Source: an uncultured Anaerolineae bacterium (lineage in GTDB: Bacteria > Chloroflexota > Anaerolineae > Promineifilales > Promineifilaceae). From it: a stretch of DNA of 33,543 nt. The notes beneath the pieces are model-generated. The model searched no databases, had not been told where the DNA came from, and saw only the letters and a program-made list of their open reading frames with translations. Made by a program: the position numbers and the translations under genes. The stretch spans positions 1 through 33,543 of the forward strand of contig CAJQMR010000051.1 in assembly GCA_905479495.1 (NCBI GenBank). The letters run 5' to 3'. Shown piece after piece: positions 14,946 through 22,322 of this stretch (positions are counted from its first letter, which is position 1; each line of letters opens with the position of its first letter).

Positions 14946-15785
14946 ATGACCAACGAAAATCGTTCCACAACCGACCAGATTCTCGACTTACTTTTAGACG
15001 CCCTGCAAGAACGCCAATCAACACGCCCGCAGGGGGACGAGCCCGTCCTAGAACCATCTGCGCCTCTGCAAAGTGACAGCAGCCCCAGCGCCACCCAACC
15101 AGTGGCGCCTGCCGAAACTTTGCTGCCAGAAGATAACCCGCAACCTCTAGATGAGGAACCCCAAGAAGATGTGCCACAAACCCTGGAGGAAGAGCAAGAC
15201 AGTGTGGTTGAAACCGAAGCGGAGGCGGCATGGGAACTCGCTTTGCTCAAAGAGTCAACACCGCCCGAGCCACTGCCTTCTATCCAGCTAGACAAGATGC
15301 TGCGCCGTCTGGCGGTAGCAGTGGGCGTGATCATCATCCTGATCAATATTCCCTTCAACCGCGCGGGCCTTAGCCTGGCCCGCGCCATGCCCGATGCCCA
15401 ATCACTCGTTATTCGCGATGGCCTGGTGCTAAAGGGCAGCGGTGAGAGGATTTACGTATTGGAAAATAACCAGAAGCGATGGATTACTTCATTAGAAGCA
15501 TTTGAGTGGTTTGACTACCAGTGGAATCAGGTGAATGTGGTGGATGATGCCTTTTTGGACCAGTTTGAGGACGGCCGTCCCCTCTACGTCTTGCTCAAAT
15601 GCCAAGGCAGCCCGCACATTTATGCCCTGGAAGATGGGCAAAAACGGTGGATCAAGGATATTCCCACGTTTGAAGCCGAAGGCTTTGTCTGGGAGGACGT
15701 CAAATTTGTGAACTGCGGCGAGCTGCTTCGCCTGCCCACCGGCACCCCCATTCCCCCAGACGCCGGTCCGTCGCCGGAACCGTAG
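14946..15785 (+). CDS. Single-pass membrane protein with two 'KRWI' repeats
   Basis: A 279-residue protein. Residues 1-115 are acidic and Pro/Gln/Glu-rich, probably disordered and cytoplasmic. One membrane helix follows at about 120-140 (LAVAVGVIIILINI). The outer part has two copies of a roughly 45-residue unit: IYVLENNQKRWITSLEAFEWFDYQWNQV and, after 45-50 residues, IYALEDGQKRWIKDIPTFEAEGFVWEDV. Each unit continues with a V--V--C/A-LL pattern. Similar units (Y-ie-GkKr-I-s-e-F---Gy-w--v) occur in surface and wall-binding proteins, so an outside-facing binding role is likely but unproven. It starts 8 bases after the previous gene, so it is coupled to the PadR unit. The hairpin at 15789-15834 directly follows. 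Confidence 0.7.
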   Translation: MTNENRSTTDQILDLLLDALQERQSTRPQGDEPVLEPSAPLQSDSSPSATQPVAPAETLLPEDNPQPLDEEPQEDVPQTLEEEQDSVVETEAEAAWELALLKESTPPEPLPSIQLDKMLRRLAVAVGVIIILINIPFNRAGLSLARAMPDAQSLVIRDGLVLKGSGERIYVLENNQKRWITSLEAFEWFDYQWNQVNVVDDAFLDQFEDGRPLYVLLKCQGSPHIYALEDGQKRWIKDIPTFEAEGFVWEDVKFVNCGELLRLPTGTPIPPDAGPSPEP

Positions 15786-15788
15786 ATT

Positions 15789-15834
15789 GTGAAACGTGAA
15801 ACGTGACCGAAGAAATTCACGTTTCACGCTTCAC
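15789..15834. terminator. Hairpin terminator of 'gtgaaacgtgaaacgtga' type
   Basis: Arms 15789-15806 and 15817-15834 pair at 17 of 18 positions around a 10-base loop, right after the stop codon at 15783-15785. A relative (acgcgtgaaacgtgatgcgtga) lies at 22239-22260. There is no strong T-tract. Confidence 0.6.
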
Positions 15835-15905
15835 TTAAAGTAATCTTCCCGCAAAATCCCCATGATGACGCGGTCAACGTAACGGCCAGCCCCACCGTAA
15901 ACACA
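15831..15905 (-). pseudogene. Possible 3' remnant of an unidentified gene
   Basis: On the minus strand a frame ending in TGA at 15831-15833 reads VYGGAGRYVDRVIMGILRE, then DYFK. It has the composition of a genuine protein C terminus, unlike the surrounding frames. Upstream the frame dissolves at the hairpin 15906-15947. No family is identified. It could be chance. Confidence 0.25.
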
Positions 15906-15947
15906 ACAGCAACGCATCGCGCACTTACTTGCGCCGTGCGTTGCTGT
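15906..15947. terminator. Long GC-rich hairpin upstream of tRNA-Arg
   Basis: Arms 15906-15923 and 15930-15947 pair over 18 positions, with one mismatch and one wobble, around a 6-base loop. The outer 11 bases (acagcaacgca) match perfectly. It lies beyond the 3' end of the minus-strand tRNA gene and downstream of the plus-strand operon, so it could end either transcript. Confidence 0.5.
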
Positions 15948-15989
15948 GCGTTTAAGCCTAATTCGACTGACATACCTACAAAAAGAAAA

Positions 15990-16061
15990 TACCCCCGTCA
16001 GAATTCGAATCTGAATCTATCGCTTAGGAGGCGATTGCTCTATCCATTGAGCTACGAGGGC
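15990..16061 (-). tRNA. tRNA-Arg (anticodon CCT)
   Basis: A 72-base cloverleaf with a 7-bp acceptor stem (gccctcg / cgggggt, with G·U at the end), 4-bp D stem gctc/gagc with an 8-base loop, anticodon stem atcgc/gcgat with loop CTCCTAA giving anticodon CCT for AGG codons, and T arm tcaga-TTCGAAT-tctga. The discriminator is A. CCA is not encoded; a T-rich stretch (ttttcttttt) follows and may end transcription. Confidence 0.95.
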
Positions 16062-16102
16062 TTAATCAGATGAATATTTGCAGCATTTTCTAGCATGTTG
16101 CA

Positions 16103-16108
16103 TATAAT
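16103..16108 (+). promoter_or_regulatory. Candidate -10 box (TATAAT)
   Basis: TATAAT at 16103-16108 lies about 85 bases before the 16194 gene. A TTGCAG 19 bases further upstream is a poor -35. The site sits between the divergent tRNA and cyclotransferase genes; its use is uncertain. Confidence 0.35.
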
Positions 16109-16193
16109 ATTGGGCGATTCAACAAATCGCTGGTTGCTGCACCGCTATGGTAGCGTAAACCCAGTGTAGGATCAAAAACATTTCGGGAACAGG

Positions 16194-16679
16194 ATGCGAC
16201 AACTCGAACATTTACCTTTTTTTGTTTACGGCACGCTGCTACCAGACCAGCCGAACTTCTTTTTATGGGGGTCAGACATCGTTCACATGGAACCAGCGAC
16301 CCTCTTAGGTGGACGGTTGCACGATATGGGTTACTATCCTATGTTGGTAACGGCCGTTCCCAACGAAACGGTCCAGGGAATGGTGATCACCGTCGAGCCC
16401 GCCCACTATGAGGCGGTTCGGCAGCGGCTAGATGAATTGGAAGGGTACGATCCTGAAAACCCCGAGGCATCTGGATATCAGCGACGGGTGGTTGCAGTTG
16501 TTTTGGCCAACGGCCGTTCTCTAAAAGCCTGGGTTTATTTAGGCAATGTAGAACTTGTCCAGGATAAACCAATTGTGGCAGATGGTAACTGGGCCACATT
16601 TGCCGCCAACAACCAACCAGAGTTGCAAGAATGGTGGAACACTATCCGCACCGTTGCCGGACGACACACGAAGGAATAG
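16194..16679 (+). CDS. Gamma-glutamylcyclotransferase (AIG2-like) family protein
   Basis: A 161-residue cytoplasmic protein. FFVYGTLLPDQPN (residues 9-21) is the substrate-binding loop of the GGCT/AIG2 fold. GGRLHDMGYYPML and VQGMVITVEP follow, then RLDELEGYDPENPEASGYQRR carries the probable catalytic acid Glu83, and a final VYLG strand closes the domain. Family enzymes turn gamma-glutamyl-amino acids or glutathione-type peptides into 5-oxoproline, although many bacterial members are untested. The extra C-terminal stretch (WATFAANNQPELQEWWNTI) is a plausible helix. It stands alone between the tRNA and the phosphofructokinase gene. Confidence 0.88.
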   Translation: MRQLEHLPFFVYGTLLPDQPNFFLWGSDIVHMEPATLLGGRLHDMGYYPMLVTAVPNETVQGMVITVEPAHYEAVRQRLDELEGYDPENPEASGYQRRVVAVVLANGRSLKAWVYLGNVELVQDKPIVADGNWATFAANNQPELQEWWNTIRTVAGRHTKE

Positions 16680-16792
16680 CAACGGGTAACATGTTTCTGT
16701 GTTAATCTACACAAGCACGGTCAACAACAATTTCCCAACCTATCGATTTCCCACACCGCAGAATTTATCGTTAAGAAACGGGAAGATAAAAA

Positions 16793-19018
16793 ATGAAAAA
16801 AATTGGTGTTTTAACCAGTGGTGGTGATGCACCAGGTATGAACGCAGCTGTACGCGCTGTGGTCCGTGCTGGCATCTCTACTGGCGCAGAAGTATATGCA
16901 ATTTATGAAGGGTACCAGGGCATGGTGGACGGTCAGGAATGGATCCGTCCCATGAGCTGGAGCGATGTGGGTGGCATTTTGTATAAAGGCGGTACCCTTA
17001 TTGGCACCGCCCGCTGTGATGACTTTCGGGAACGACACGGCCGTTTGCGCGCCGCCAAAAATTTACTAGAACACGGTATCGACAACCTGGTAGTCGTTGG
17101 CGGTGATGGCAGCCTGACCGGAGCCAATATTTTCCGTCAGGAATGGTCCGGCCTGCTGGATGAGCTGGTAGAAAATGGCGAAGTACCTTACGAAGTGGCC
17201 CAGGCTCACCGCCAGCTTACCATCATTGGCCTGGTTGGCTCCATCGACAACGACATGTGGGGCACCGACATCTCCATTGGTGCCGACACCGCCCTACACC
17301 GCATTACAGACGCCATTGATGCCATCTCCAGCACCGCGGCCAGTCACCAACGCTCCTTTGTGGTGGAGGTGATGGGACGTCGCTGCGGTTACCTGGCCTT
17401 GATGAGCGCTATCGCCACCGGGGCCGATTGGGTACTCATCCCCGAATCACCGCCCAACCTGGACGAATGGGAAGAGAAAATGTGTTCGGTGCTGAAAAAG
17501 GGTCGGGAAAACGGCCGTCGCGACAGCATCGTTATTGTGGCAGAAGGGGCCCAGGACCGAAAGGGCAACGAAATTAGCTGCGGCTACGTGAAGCATGTCT
17601 TGGAAGACCGCCTGCAAGAAGACGCCCGAGTCACAATTTTGGGCCATGTACAGCGCGGCGGTTCGCCCAGCCCCTTTGATCGCAACCTGAGCACCTTGAT
17701 GGGCGCTGCGGCCATTGATGCCATTATGTCTGACCAAATGTATGGTGAAGCGTATCTGATTGGCTTAATCGGCAATAAAATCACCCACACCCCCCTCGAC
17801 GAGTGCCTGCAAAAGACCAAAGCAATTGGTGAGGCCATCAAAAATTGTGACTATGACACAGCCATGGACCTGCGCGGGCGTGGCTTTCGGGAAGCATTCC
17901 AAACGGTGCGCACGCTGGTCCGAGCCGTGCCACACGACCCATTACCAGGGCAAAAGCAGCGGCGTATTGCGGTCATTAATGGGGGTGCCCCAGCGCCTGG
18001 CATGAATACGGCCGTTCGTGCCGCCGTCCGTTTGGGACTGGACAAAGGCCACGCCATGTTTGGCATCAATAATGGGTTCGCCGGATTTGCCAATAATGAA
18101 ATCACCGAACTGAACTGGATGAGCGTCAACGGTTGGGCCTACCTGGGCGGTTCCGAACTGGGCACCAATCGGCACATTCCGGCTAACAGCGATTTCTACA
18201 AAATTGCCCGCAACATCGAAGAACACAACATCGAAGGCTTATTGATTATTGGCGGCTGGTCAGCCTATGTAGCCGCTCTGGAATTACACCAGCGGCGCAA
18301 CAACTATCCTGCTTTTAATATCCCCATTGTTTGCTGTCCGGCCACCATCGACAACGATCTGCCTGGATCTGAATTAAGCGTGGGGGCAGACAGCGCCCTG
18401 AACAGCATCATCGACTCCGTAGACAAAATTAAACAGTCGGCTGTCGCCTCGCGGCGCGTTTTTGTGGTAGAAGTCATGGGTGAGCGCTGCGGCTATCTGG
18501 CGCTTATGAGCGCTTTGGCCACTGGCGCAGAACGTGTCTATTTGCACGAAGAAGGCATGCGGCTAACGGACCTGGCCAAAGATGTCGAACTGCTCGTCTC
18601 GGGTTTTAAAGGGGGCAAACGGCTGGGCGTCATCATTCGCAGCGAGGGGGCCAACGATACGTACACCACAGACTTCATGTGCGCCCTGCTGGAGGAAGAA
18701 GGTGACGATTATTTTACCGTTCGCAAAGCGGTGTTGGGGCATATGCAGCAAGGCGGCAATCCAGCCCCGTTTGACCGCATCTTTGCCACCCGCCTGGCCA
18801 CCAAATGCATCACTTTTCTAGAAGACCAGATTGGCCAAACCGAAAAAGAGAGCGCCTGCATTGGCTTACAGAATGGCTCCTTTAAATTTACGGAGTTCCT
18901 GGACATGATGCGTTTGATGGATATGGAAAATCGGCGACCTCGGCAGCAATGGTGGATGCAGCTGCGGCCCATTGCCCGTACAATGTCCAATGGTAAGGCA
19001 AAGTCGTCTGACGCATAG
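16793..19018 (+). CDS. Tandem-domain 6-phosphofructokinase
   Basis: A 741-residue protein made of two phosphofructokinase domains in one chain, twice the length of the usual bacterial enzyme and laid out like eukaryotic PFK. The N-terminal half (1-about 375) has TSGGDAPGMNAAVRAVVR, the ATP-binding GGDGS at 103-107 and the catalytic SIDND at 150-154. The C-terminal half (about 388-741) has NGGAPAPGMNTAVRAAVR and keeps TIDND at 518-522, but where GGDGS should be it reads GGWSA at 487-491. The C-terminal half has therefore probably lost ATP binding and may be regulatory or hold the fold, while the N-terminal half is the likely catalyst of fructose-6-phosphate phosphorylation. Phosphate donor (ATP or PPi): GGDGS favours ATP. 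A GGGAAGA site precedes the ATG. Confidence 0.92.
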   Translation: MKKIGVLTSGGDAPGMNAAVRAVVRAGISTGAEVYAIYEGYQGMVDGQEWIRPMSWSDVGGILYKGGTLIGTARCDDFRERHGRLRAAKNLLEHGIDNLVVVGGDGSLTGANIFRQEWSGLLDELVENGEVPYEVAQAHRQLTIIGLVGSIDNDMWGTDISIGADTALHRITDAIDAISSTAASHQRSFVVEVMGRRCGYLALMSAIATGADWVLIPESPPNLDEWEEKMCSVLKKGRENGRRDSIVIVAEGAQDRKGNEISCGYVKHVLEDRLQEDARVTILGHVQRGGSPSPFDRNLSTLMGAAAIDAIMSDQMYGEAYLIGLIGNKITHTPLDECLQKTKAIGEAIKNCDYDTAMDLRGRGFREAFQTVRTLVRAVPHDPLPGQKQRRIAVINGGAPAPGMNTAVRAAVRLGLDKGHAMFGINNGFAGFANNEITELNWMSVNGWAYLGGSELGTNRHIPANSDFYKIARNIEEHNIEGLLIIGGWSAYVAALELHQRRNNYPAFNIPIVCCPATIDNDLPGSELSVGADSALNSIIDSVDKIKQSAVASRRVFVVEVMGERCGYLALMSALATGAERVYLHEEGMRLTDLAKDVELLVSGFKGGKRLGVIIRSEGANDTYTTDFMCALLEEEGDDYFTVRKAVLGHMQQGGNPAPFDRIFATRLATKCITFLEDQIGQTEKESACIGLQNGSFKFTEFLDMMRLMDMENRRPRQQWWMQLRPIARTMSNGKAKSSDA

Positions 19019-19063
19019 GAACCAGCACCCTCTGGTGTGGGAAGCAATGAAGATTTGGTGTGA

Positions 19064-19077
19064 AAGACGGCCGTCTT
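19064..19077. terminator. 14-base palindrome after the phosphofructokinase gene
   Basis: aagacggccgtctt is a perfect palindrome built on the iterated ACGGCCGT word and is followed by cttg. It may act as a weak terminator, but it also directly abuts the next promoter. Confidence 0.3.
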
Positions 19078-19078
19078 C

Positions 19079-19108
19079 TTGACACAACGTTTAGTGCAGT
19101 CCTAAAAT
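19079..19108 (+). promoter_or_regulatory. Sigma-70-type promoter of the HtrA-like gene
   Basis: TTGACA at 19079-19084, an 18-base spacer, then TAAAAT at 19103-19108 (five of six consensus bases). Initiation near 19115 leaves a leader of about 43 bases before the ATG at 19158. Confidence 0.65.
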
Positions 19109-19157
19109 AAACTTATTGTTCCTGCAAGGGAGAAAATCAGGAATCTTGATTGATTAA

Positions 19158-20336
19158 ATGAAACAACTTCGCCATAACCCCGTTTTTTTCATCCTCGTTC
19201 TTTTTGCCTTCATCAGTCTGGGCTGCCAGGCAGCGACTCTACTGCCTGCCACCAACAGCAGCATAGACGACGAAGCGGTCATAGCGGCAGCAGTGGCTAC
19301 TGTTTCTGCTGAAACTGAAGTTGTTAATATTAACGCCCCCGCCCAAACCACAGAAATTGTCACGGCGGATCTAGAAAACAGATTCATCGACGTCTACAAT
19401 CGAGTAAATCCCGCTGTGGTTCACATCTTTGTATTTGACGACAATAATATTTTTCTGGGTACCGGCAGCGGTTTTGTCATCGACCCAAACGGCAACATTG
19501 TCACCAACAACCACGTGGTAGCAGATGGAGATGAGTTTGAAGTCGTTTTTGCCAGCGGCGAGCGCAGCCGCGCTATGCTAAGCGGCACCGATGTGGACAG
19601 CGATCTGGCTGTGATTCAGGTGGATTCTTTGCCGTCAGACGTCACCCCAGTGCCTTTAGGCGATTCTGGCAATTTGCAAGTAGGCCAGTTTGTCGTGGCT
19701 ATTGGCAATCCGTTTGGCGAGGCTGGCTCCATGTCCATTGGCGTTATCAGTGGACTGGGGCGCACTATCGATTCGCAGCGAGTGGTTGCTGGCGGCAACT
19801 TCTCTATTCCTCAGGTCATCCAAACCGATGCCGCTATTAATCCAGGCAACTCCGGTGGCCCGCTGCTCAATCTGAATGGCGAAGTCATCGGTGTGAACAG
19901 CGCTATTTTGTCTACCTCTGGAGCCAATTCTGGAGTAGGCTTTTCGATTCCGGTTAATGCCGTCCGCAACATCGCGCCCGCGCTCATTGCCGATGGCGAG
20001 TACAATTATCCCTACATTGGCATTAGTATGTGGCCCCAAGCATTTACGCTGCGCCAGTTAGAAACGTTGGACTTGCCACCAAACGGCGTTTTTATCACAG
20101 GCGTTACTGAAGGAACGCCAGCAGACGAGGCTGGCCTGGTTGGTCACAACTTATCGCTTTCGCTCACCCCAGATGGCGATTACATTACAGCTATCAATGG
20201 CCAGCCAGTCCGAAATTCCGATGAATTGCTGAGCTATCTTGTGTTTGAGACTACCGTTGGCGAAACGGTTGAGTTAACAGTCATTCGGGATGGTGAAGAA
20301 ATCAAACTGCCGCTTACATTGGGGGAACGGCCGTAA
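19158..20336 (+). CDS. HtrA/Deg-type serine protease, lipoprotein
   Basis: A 392-residue extracytoplasmic protease. The signal with lipobox ISLGC (Cys at about residue 23) anchors it to the membrane. The trypsin-like domain (about 75-285) has His119 (NNHVV), Asp149 (DSDLAVIQV) and Ser232 (NPGNSGGPLLN), the complete HtrA triad. One PDZ domain follows (about 295-390; PYIGIS, GVFITGVTEGTPADEAGL, ITAINGQPVRNSDELLSYL). HtrA proteins degrade misfolded envelope proteins. A stop codon directly before the ATG fixes the start at or after 19158; the ribosome-binding site is weak (AGGA about 15 bases away). It has its own promoter and ends in a palindrome hairpin. Confidence 0.94.
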   Translation: MKQLRHNPVFFILVLFAFISLGCQAATLLPATNSSIDDEAVIAAAVATVSAETEVVNINAPAQTTEIVTADLENRFIDVYNRVNPAVVHIFVFDDNNIFLGTGSGFVIDPNGNIVTNNHVVADGDEFEVVFASGERSRAMLSGTDVDSDLAVIQVDSLPSDVTPVPLGDSGNLQVGQFVVAIGNPFGEAGSMSIGVISGLGRTIDSQRVVAGGNFSIPQVIQTDAAINPGNSGGPLLNLNGEVIGVNSAILSTSGANSGVGFSIPVNAVRNIAPALIADGEYNYPYIGISMWPQAFTLRQLETLDLPPNGVFITGVTEGTPADEAGLVGHNLSLSLTPDGDYITAINGQPVRNSDELLSYLVFETTVGETVELTVIRDGEEIKLPLTLGERP

Positions 20337-20352
20337 ACGGCCGTCTTCCCCT
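20321..20352. terminator. Hairpin built from two adjacent ACGGCCGT copies
   Basis: Two palindrome copies at 20327 and 20337, flanked by ggggga on the left and cttcccc on the right, can pair as one long stem across the protease stop codon, followed by cttgttt. It is a probable terminator assembled from the iterated word. Confidence 0.5.
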
Positions 20353-20467
20353 TGTTTCATCGTTACCTGTAAACGGTTGAAATAAAACACCCACACCTCG
20401 CATCACAAATTCTGCCGTTTACCCATTACCGCACACTTTATTTTTCATCACATTACCAGGAGGTCGT

Positions 20468-21568
20468 ATGATTACTCAGGAACAATTCCAAGAGTTGTTG
20501 TCTTTTGAACCTACCGATGCCCAGGTGCTTAGTTTCTACCTCAGCACCGACAGTGGGGAGGAGCCTATCGAATCGATTAAGCTCAGAGCCAAAAACCTAC
20601 TGCGTGAAGCAGACGAATGGGAAAAAGATGTTGAGGCTATCGAAACCTACCTTAACCACAGTTTTGACTGGACATCGGCAGGACTGGTAATTTTTAGCAG
20701 CCAAGACGGTGACTTTTTCCAAGCATATCCTACGGCCGTTTCCTTCCGCAACCGCCTGCGCATTACCCCCAAACCCTATCTCAAACCTTTAGCCCATCTG
20801 TTAGATTATTATGCCCATTACGGCGTCATTCTGGTAGACCGTGTGGGCACCCGACTATTTGCCTATCATTTGGGCGAACTGCAAGAAACGGATGGCTACA
20901 TGGGCGAAGAGATTCACAAACTAAAGCAAGGGCGCGGCTCCTCAGCCATTGGGCGGCGTGGGGGCACCGCTGGAGCCAGCCGCGAAGAAGAAAATGCCCG
21001 GCGTAATCTGCGGGAGGCAGCCGCTGCGGCCGTCAACTTTTTCAACAATAAGCCTATCCGCCGCCTCTTTTTGGGAGGAACGGCCGAAACCACAGCCCAA
21101 TTCCGCGATTTGTTGCCCAAGCAAATGCAAAGCTGCCTGGCAGGCACGTTTGCCATGGATATGAATGCAGGTGAGCACGAAATCCGCAAAGAAACAATCA
21201 AATTGCTGCAAGCAGCCAATACCGAGCGAGAGAAAAAATTGGTCAAAACGCTGCTGGGTGCCCGAGCCAGTGGAGGCCAGGCGGTTGTTGGCCTGGATGA
21301 CACACTGCAAGCAATCAGTAACCGTCGTGTGCAAACCCTGGTAATCAGCGATGGCTTCCGTATGCCCGGCTATGTAGACCCGAATTCTGGCTTTGTAGTA
21401 GCCAACCTAACCAAAAGTCCGTTGAGTGACAAAGAGCTAACGGCCGTTGAGGATGTCATCGACAGTGCCTTTACCCTGAGTTTGAACCAGGGTGCCCACG
21501 TAGAAGTGATTCGGGACGATCCAGATCTGGAAGACGCAGGCAAGATCGGGGCGCTGCTCCGCTTTTAA
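20468..21568 (+). CDS. baeRF-type (bacterial eRF1/Vms1-like) protein
   Basis: A 366-residue protein that I recognise as one of the bacterial archaeo-eukaryotic release-factor-like (baeRF) families. The N-terminal domain (about 1-110) ends with LRITPKPYLKPL. The middle domain (about 112-240) has the YGVILVDRVGTRLFAYHLGEL strand and a glycine/arginine loop (GRRGGTAGASREEENARRNLREAAAAAVNFF) in the place of the catalytic loop of eRF1/Vms1. The C-terminal domain (about 245-366) is L7Ae-like (TLLGARASGGQAVVGLDDTLQAI...VQTLVISDGF). The family is expected to act at the ribosome P-site tRNA, in rescue or hibernation, but most members are uncharacterised. AGGAGG lies 5 bases before the ATG. The gene is single, ending in a hairpin. 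Confidence 0.8.
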   Translation: MITQEQFQELLSFEPTDAQVLSFYLSTDSGEEPIESIKLRAKNLLREADEWEKDVEAIETYLNHSFDWTSAGLVIFSSQDGDFFQAYPTAVSFRNRLRITPKPYLKPLAHLLDYYAHYGVILVDRVGTRLFAYHLGELQETDGYMGEEIHKLKQGRGSSAIGRRGGTAGASREEENARRNLREAAAAAVNFFNNKPIRRLFLGGTAETTAQFRDLLPKQMQSCLAGTFAMDMNAGEHEIRKETIKLLQAANTEREKKLVKTLLGARASGGQAVVGLDDTLQAISNRRVQTLVISDGFRMPGYVDPNSGFVVANLTKSPLSDKELTAVEDVIDSAFTLSLNQGAHVEVIRDDPDLEDAGKIGALLRF

Positions 21569-21573
21569 AAACT

Positions 21574-21615
21574 GGAGATTGGAGATTAGAGATTGGCTCA
21601 CAGTCTCCAATCTCC
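21574..21615. terminator. Hairpin of 'ggagattggag' type
   Basis: Arms 21574-21587 and 21602-21615 pair at 13 of 14 positions around a 14-base loop, between the baeRF stop and the next gene. It is one of the intergenic fold-back families and a likely terminator. Confidence 0.55.
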
Positions 21616-21622
21616 CTCCTAA

Positions 21623-22246
21623 ATGACAATCTCTCAATTTGTTCACGAGTTAGCCACGGCCGTTCCCCCGCCACATTGCCTGAATCCTTACAGTGGGGAA
21701 CGGCCGTTCACCAACCAACGCCGCCACAATTTACAAACGTATCTTGAGCTGATGGCCCAGCAGCGGCCCAAGCTGCTGCTCATCGGGGAAGCGCCGGGCT
21801 ACCGAGGCTGCCGCCTGACAGGGATTCCGTTTGTCAGCCCACATATTTTGGCCGGGCTGGGGAAACGCTTTCAGCAAGCCAACAATCCTTTCCAGCCGGC
21901 CACCGAGTGGCCGCACATTCAGCGGGAAGCCAGCACCACCATCGTCTGGCGCACCATTGGCGATTGGCAGCCCCTGCCGCTGCTGTGGAACATCTTCCCC
22001 TTCCATCCACACCAGCCAGGCCAGCCACAATCCAACCGCACCCCCACCACCAGCGAGATTGCTTTAGGACGGCCGTTTCTCACCGAACTTCACCAACTTT
22101 TCCCCCAAACAAACCTGGTCGCTGTCGGCAAAAAGGCATCTGCCGGGCTGGCAAAGATGGGAATGCAGCATACGGCCGTACGCCATCCCTCGCACGGCGG
22201 CGCGAGGCAATTTCAAGCCGCATTGCAAAAGCTGAATGACGCGTGA
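21623..22246 (+). CDS. Uracil-DNA glycosylase family protein
   Basis: A 207-residue protein of the uracil-DNA glycosylase superfamily, which removes uracil or related bases from DNA. LLLIGEAPGYRGCRLTGIPF (51-70) matches the first motif of the UDG fold (G-E-APG-xG---G-PF); IVWRTIGDWQPLPLLWNIFPFHP is the central strand, LVAVGKKA follows, and RHPSHGGARQF (about 187-197) is the second catalytic loop. The usual Asp or Asn activating residue of classic families is not evident: Glu56 or Tyr60 occupies that area, so it may be a divergent family or one with another substrate. No iron-sulfur cysteine set is visible. No good ribosome-binding site is seen. The final codons run into a gtgaaacgtga-type repeat. 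Confidence 0.8.
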   Translation: MTISQFVHELATAVPPPHCLNPYSGERPFTNQRRHNLQTYLELMAQQRPKLLLIGEAPGYRGCRLTGIPFVSPHILAGLGKRFQQANNPFQPATEWPHIQREASTTIVWRTIGDWQPLPLLWNIFPFHPHQPGQPQSNRTPTTSEIALGRPFLTELHQLFPQTNLVAVGKKASAGLAKMGMQHTAVRHPSHGGARQFQAALQKLNDA

Positions 22247-22265
22247 AACGTGATGCGTGATCGAG

Positions 22266-22271
22266 TATAAT
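22266..22271 (+). promoter_or_regulatory. -10 box of the membrane-protein/DUF4129/MoxR operon
   Basis: TATAAT at 22266-22271 gives initiation near 22278 and a leader of about 45 bases with GGAGG before the ATG at 22323. No consensus -35 is seen; that area is occupied by the gtgaaacgtgatgcgtga repeat. Confidence 0.5.
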
Positions 22272-22322
22272 TTTCGCTATGCCAGTCGTTACTTACTCAT
22301 CACACTCATCTTGGAGGAAACC

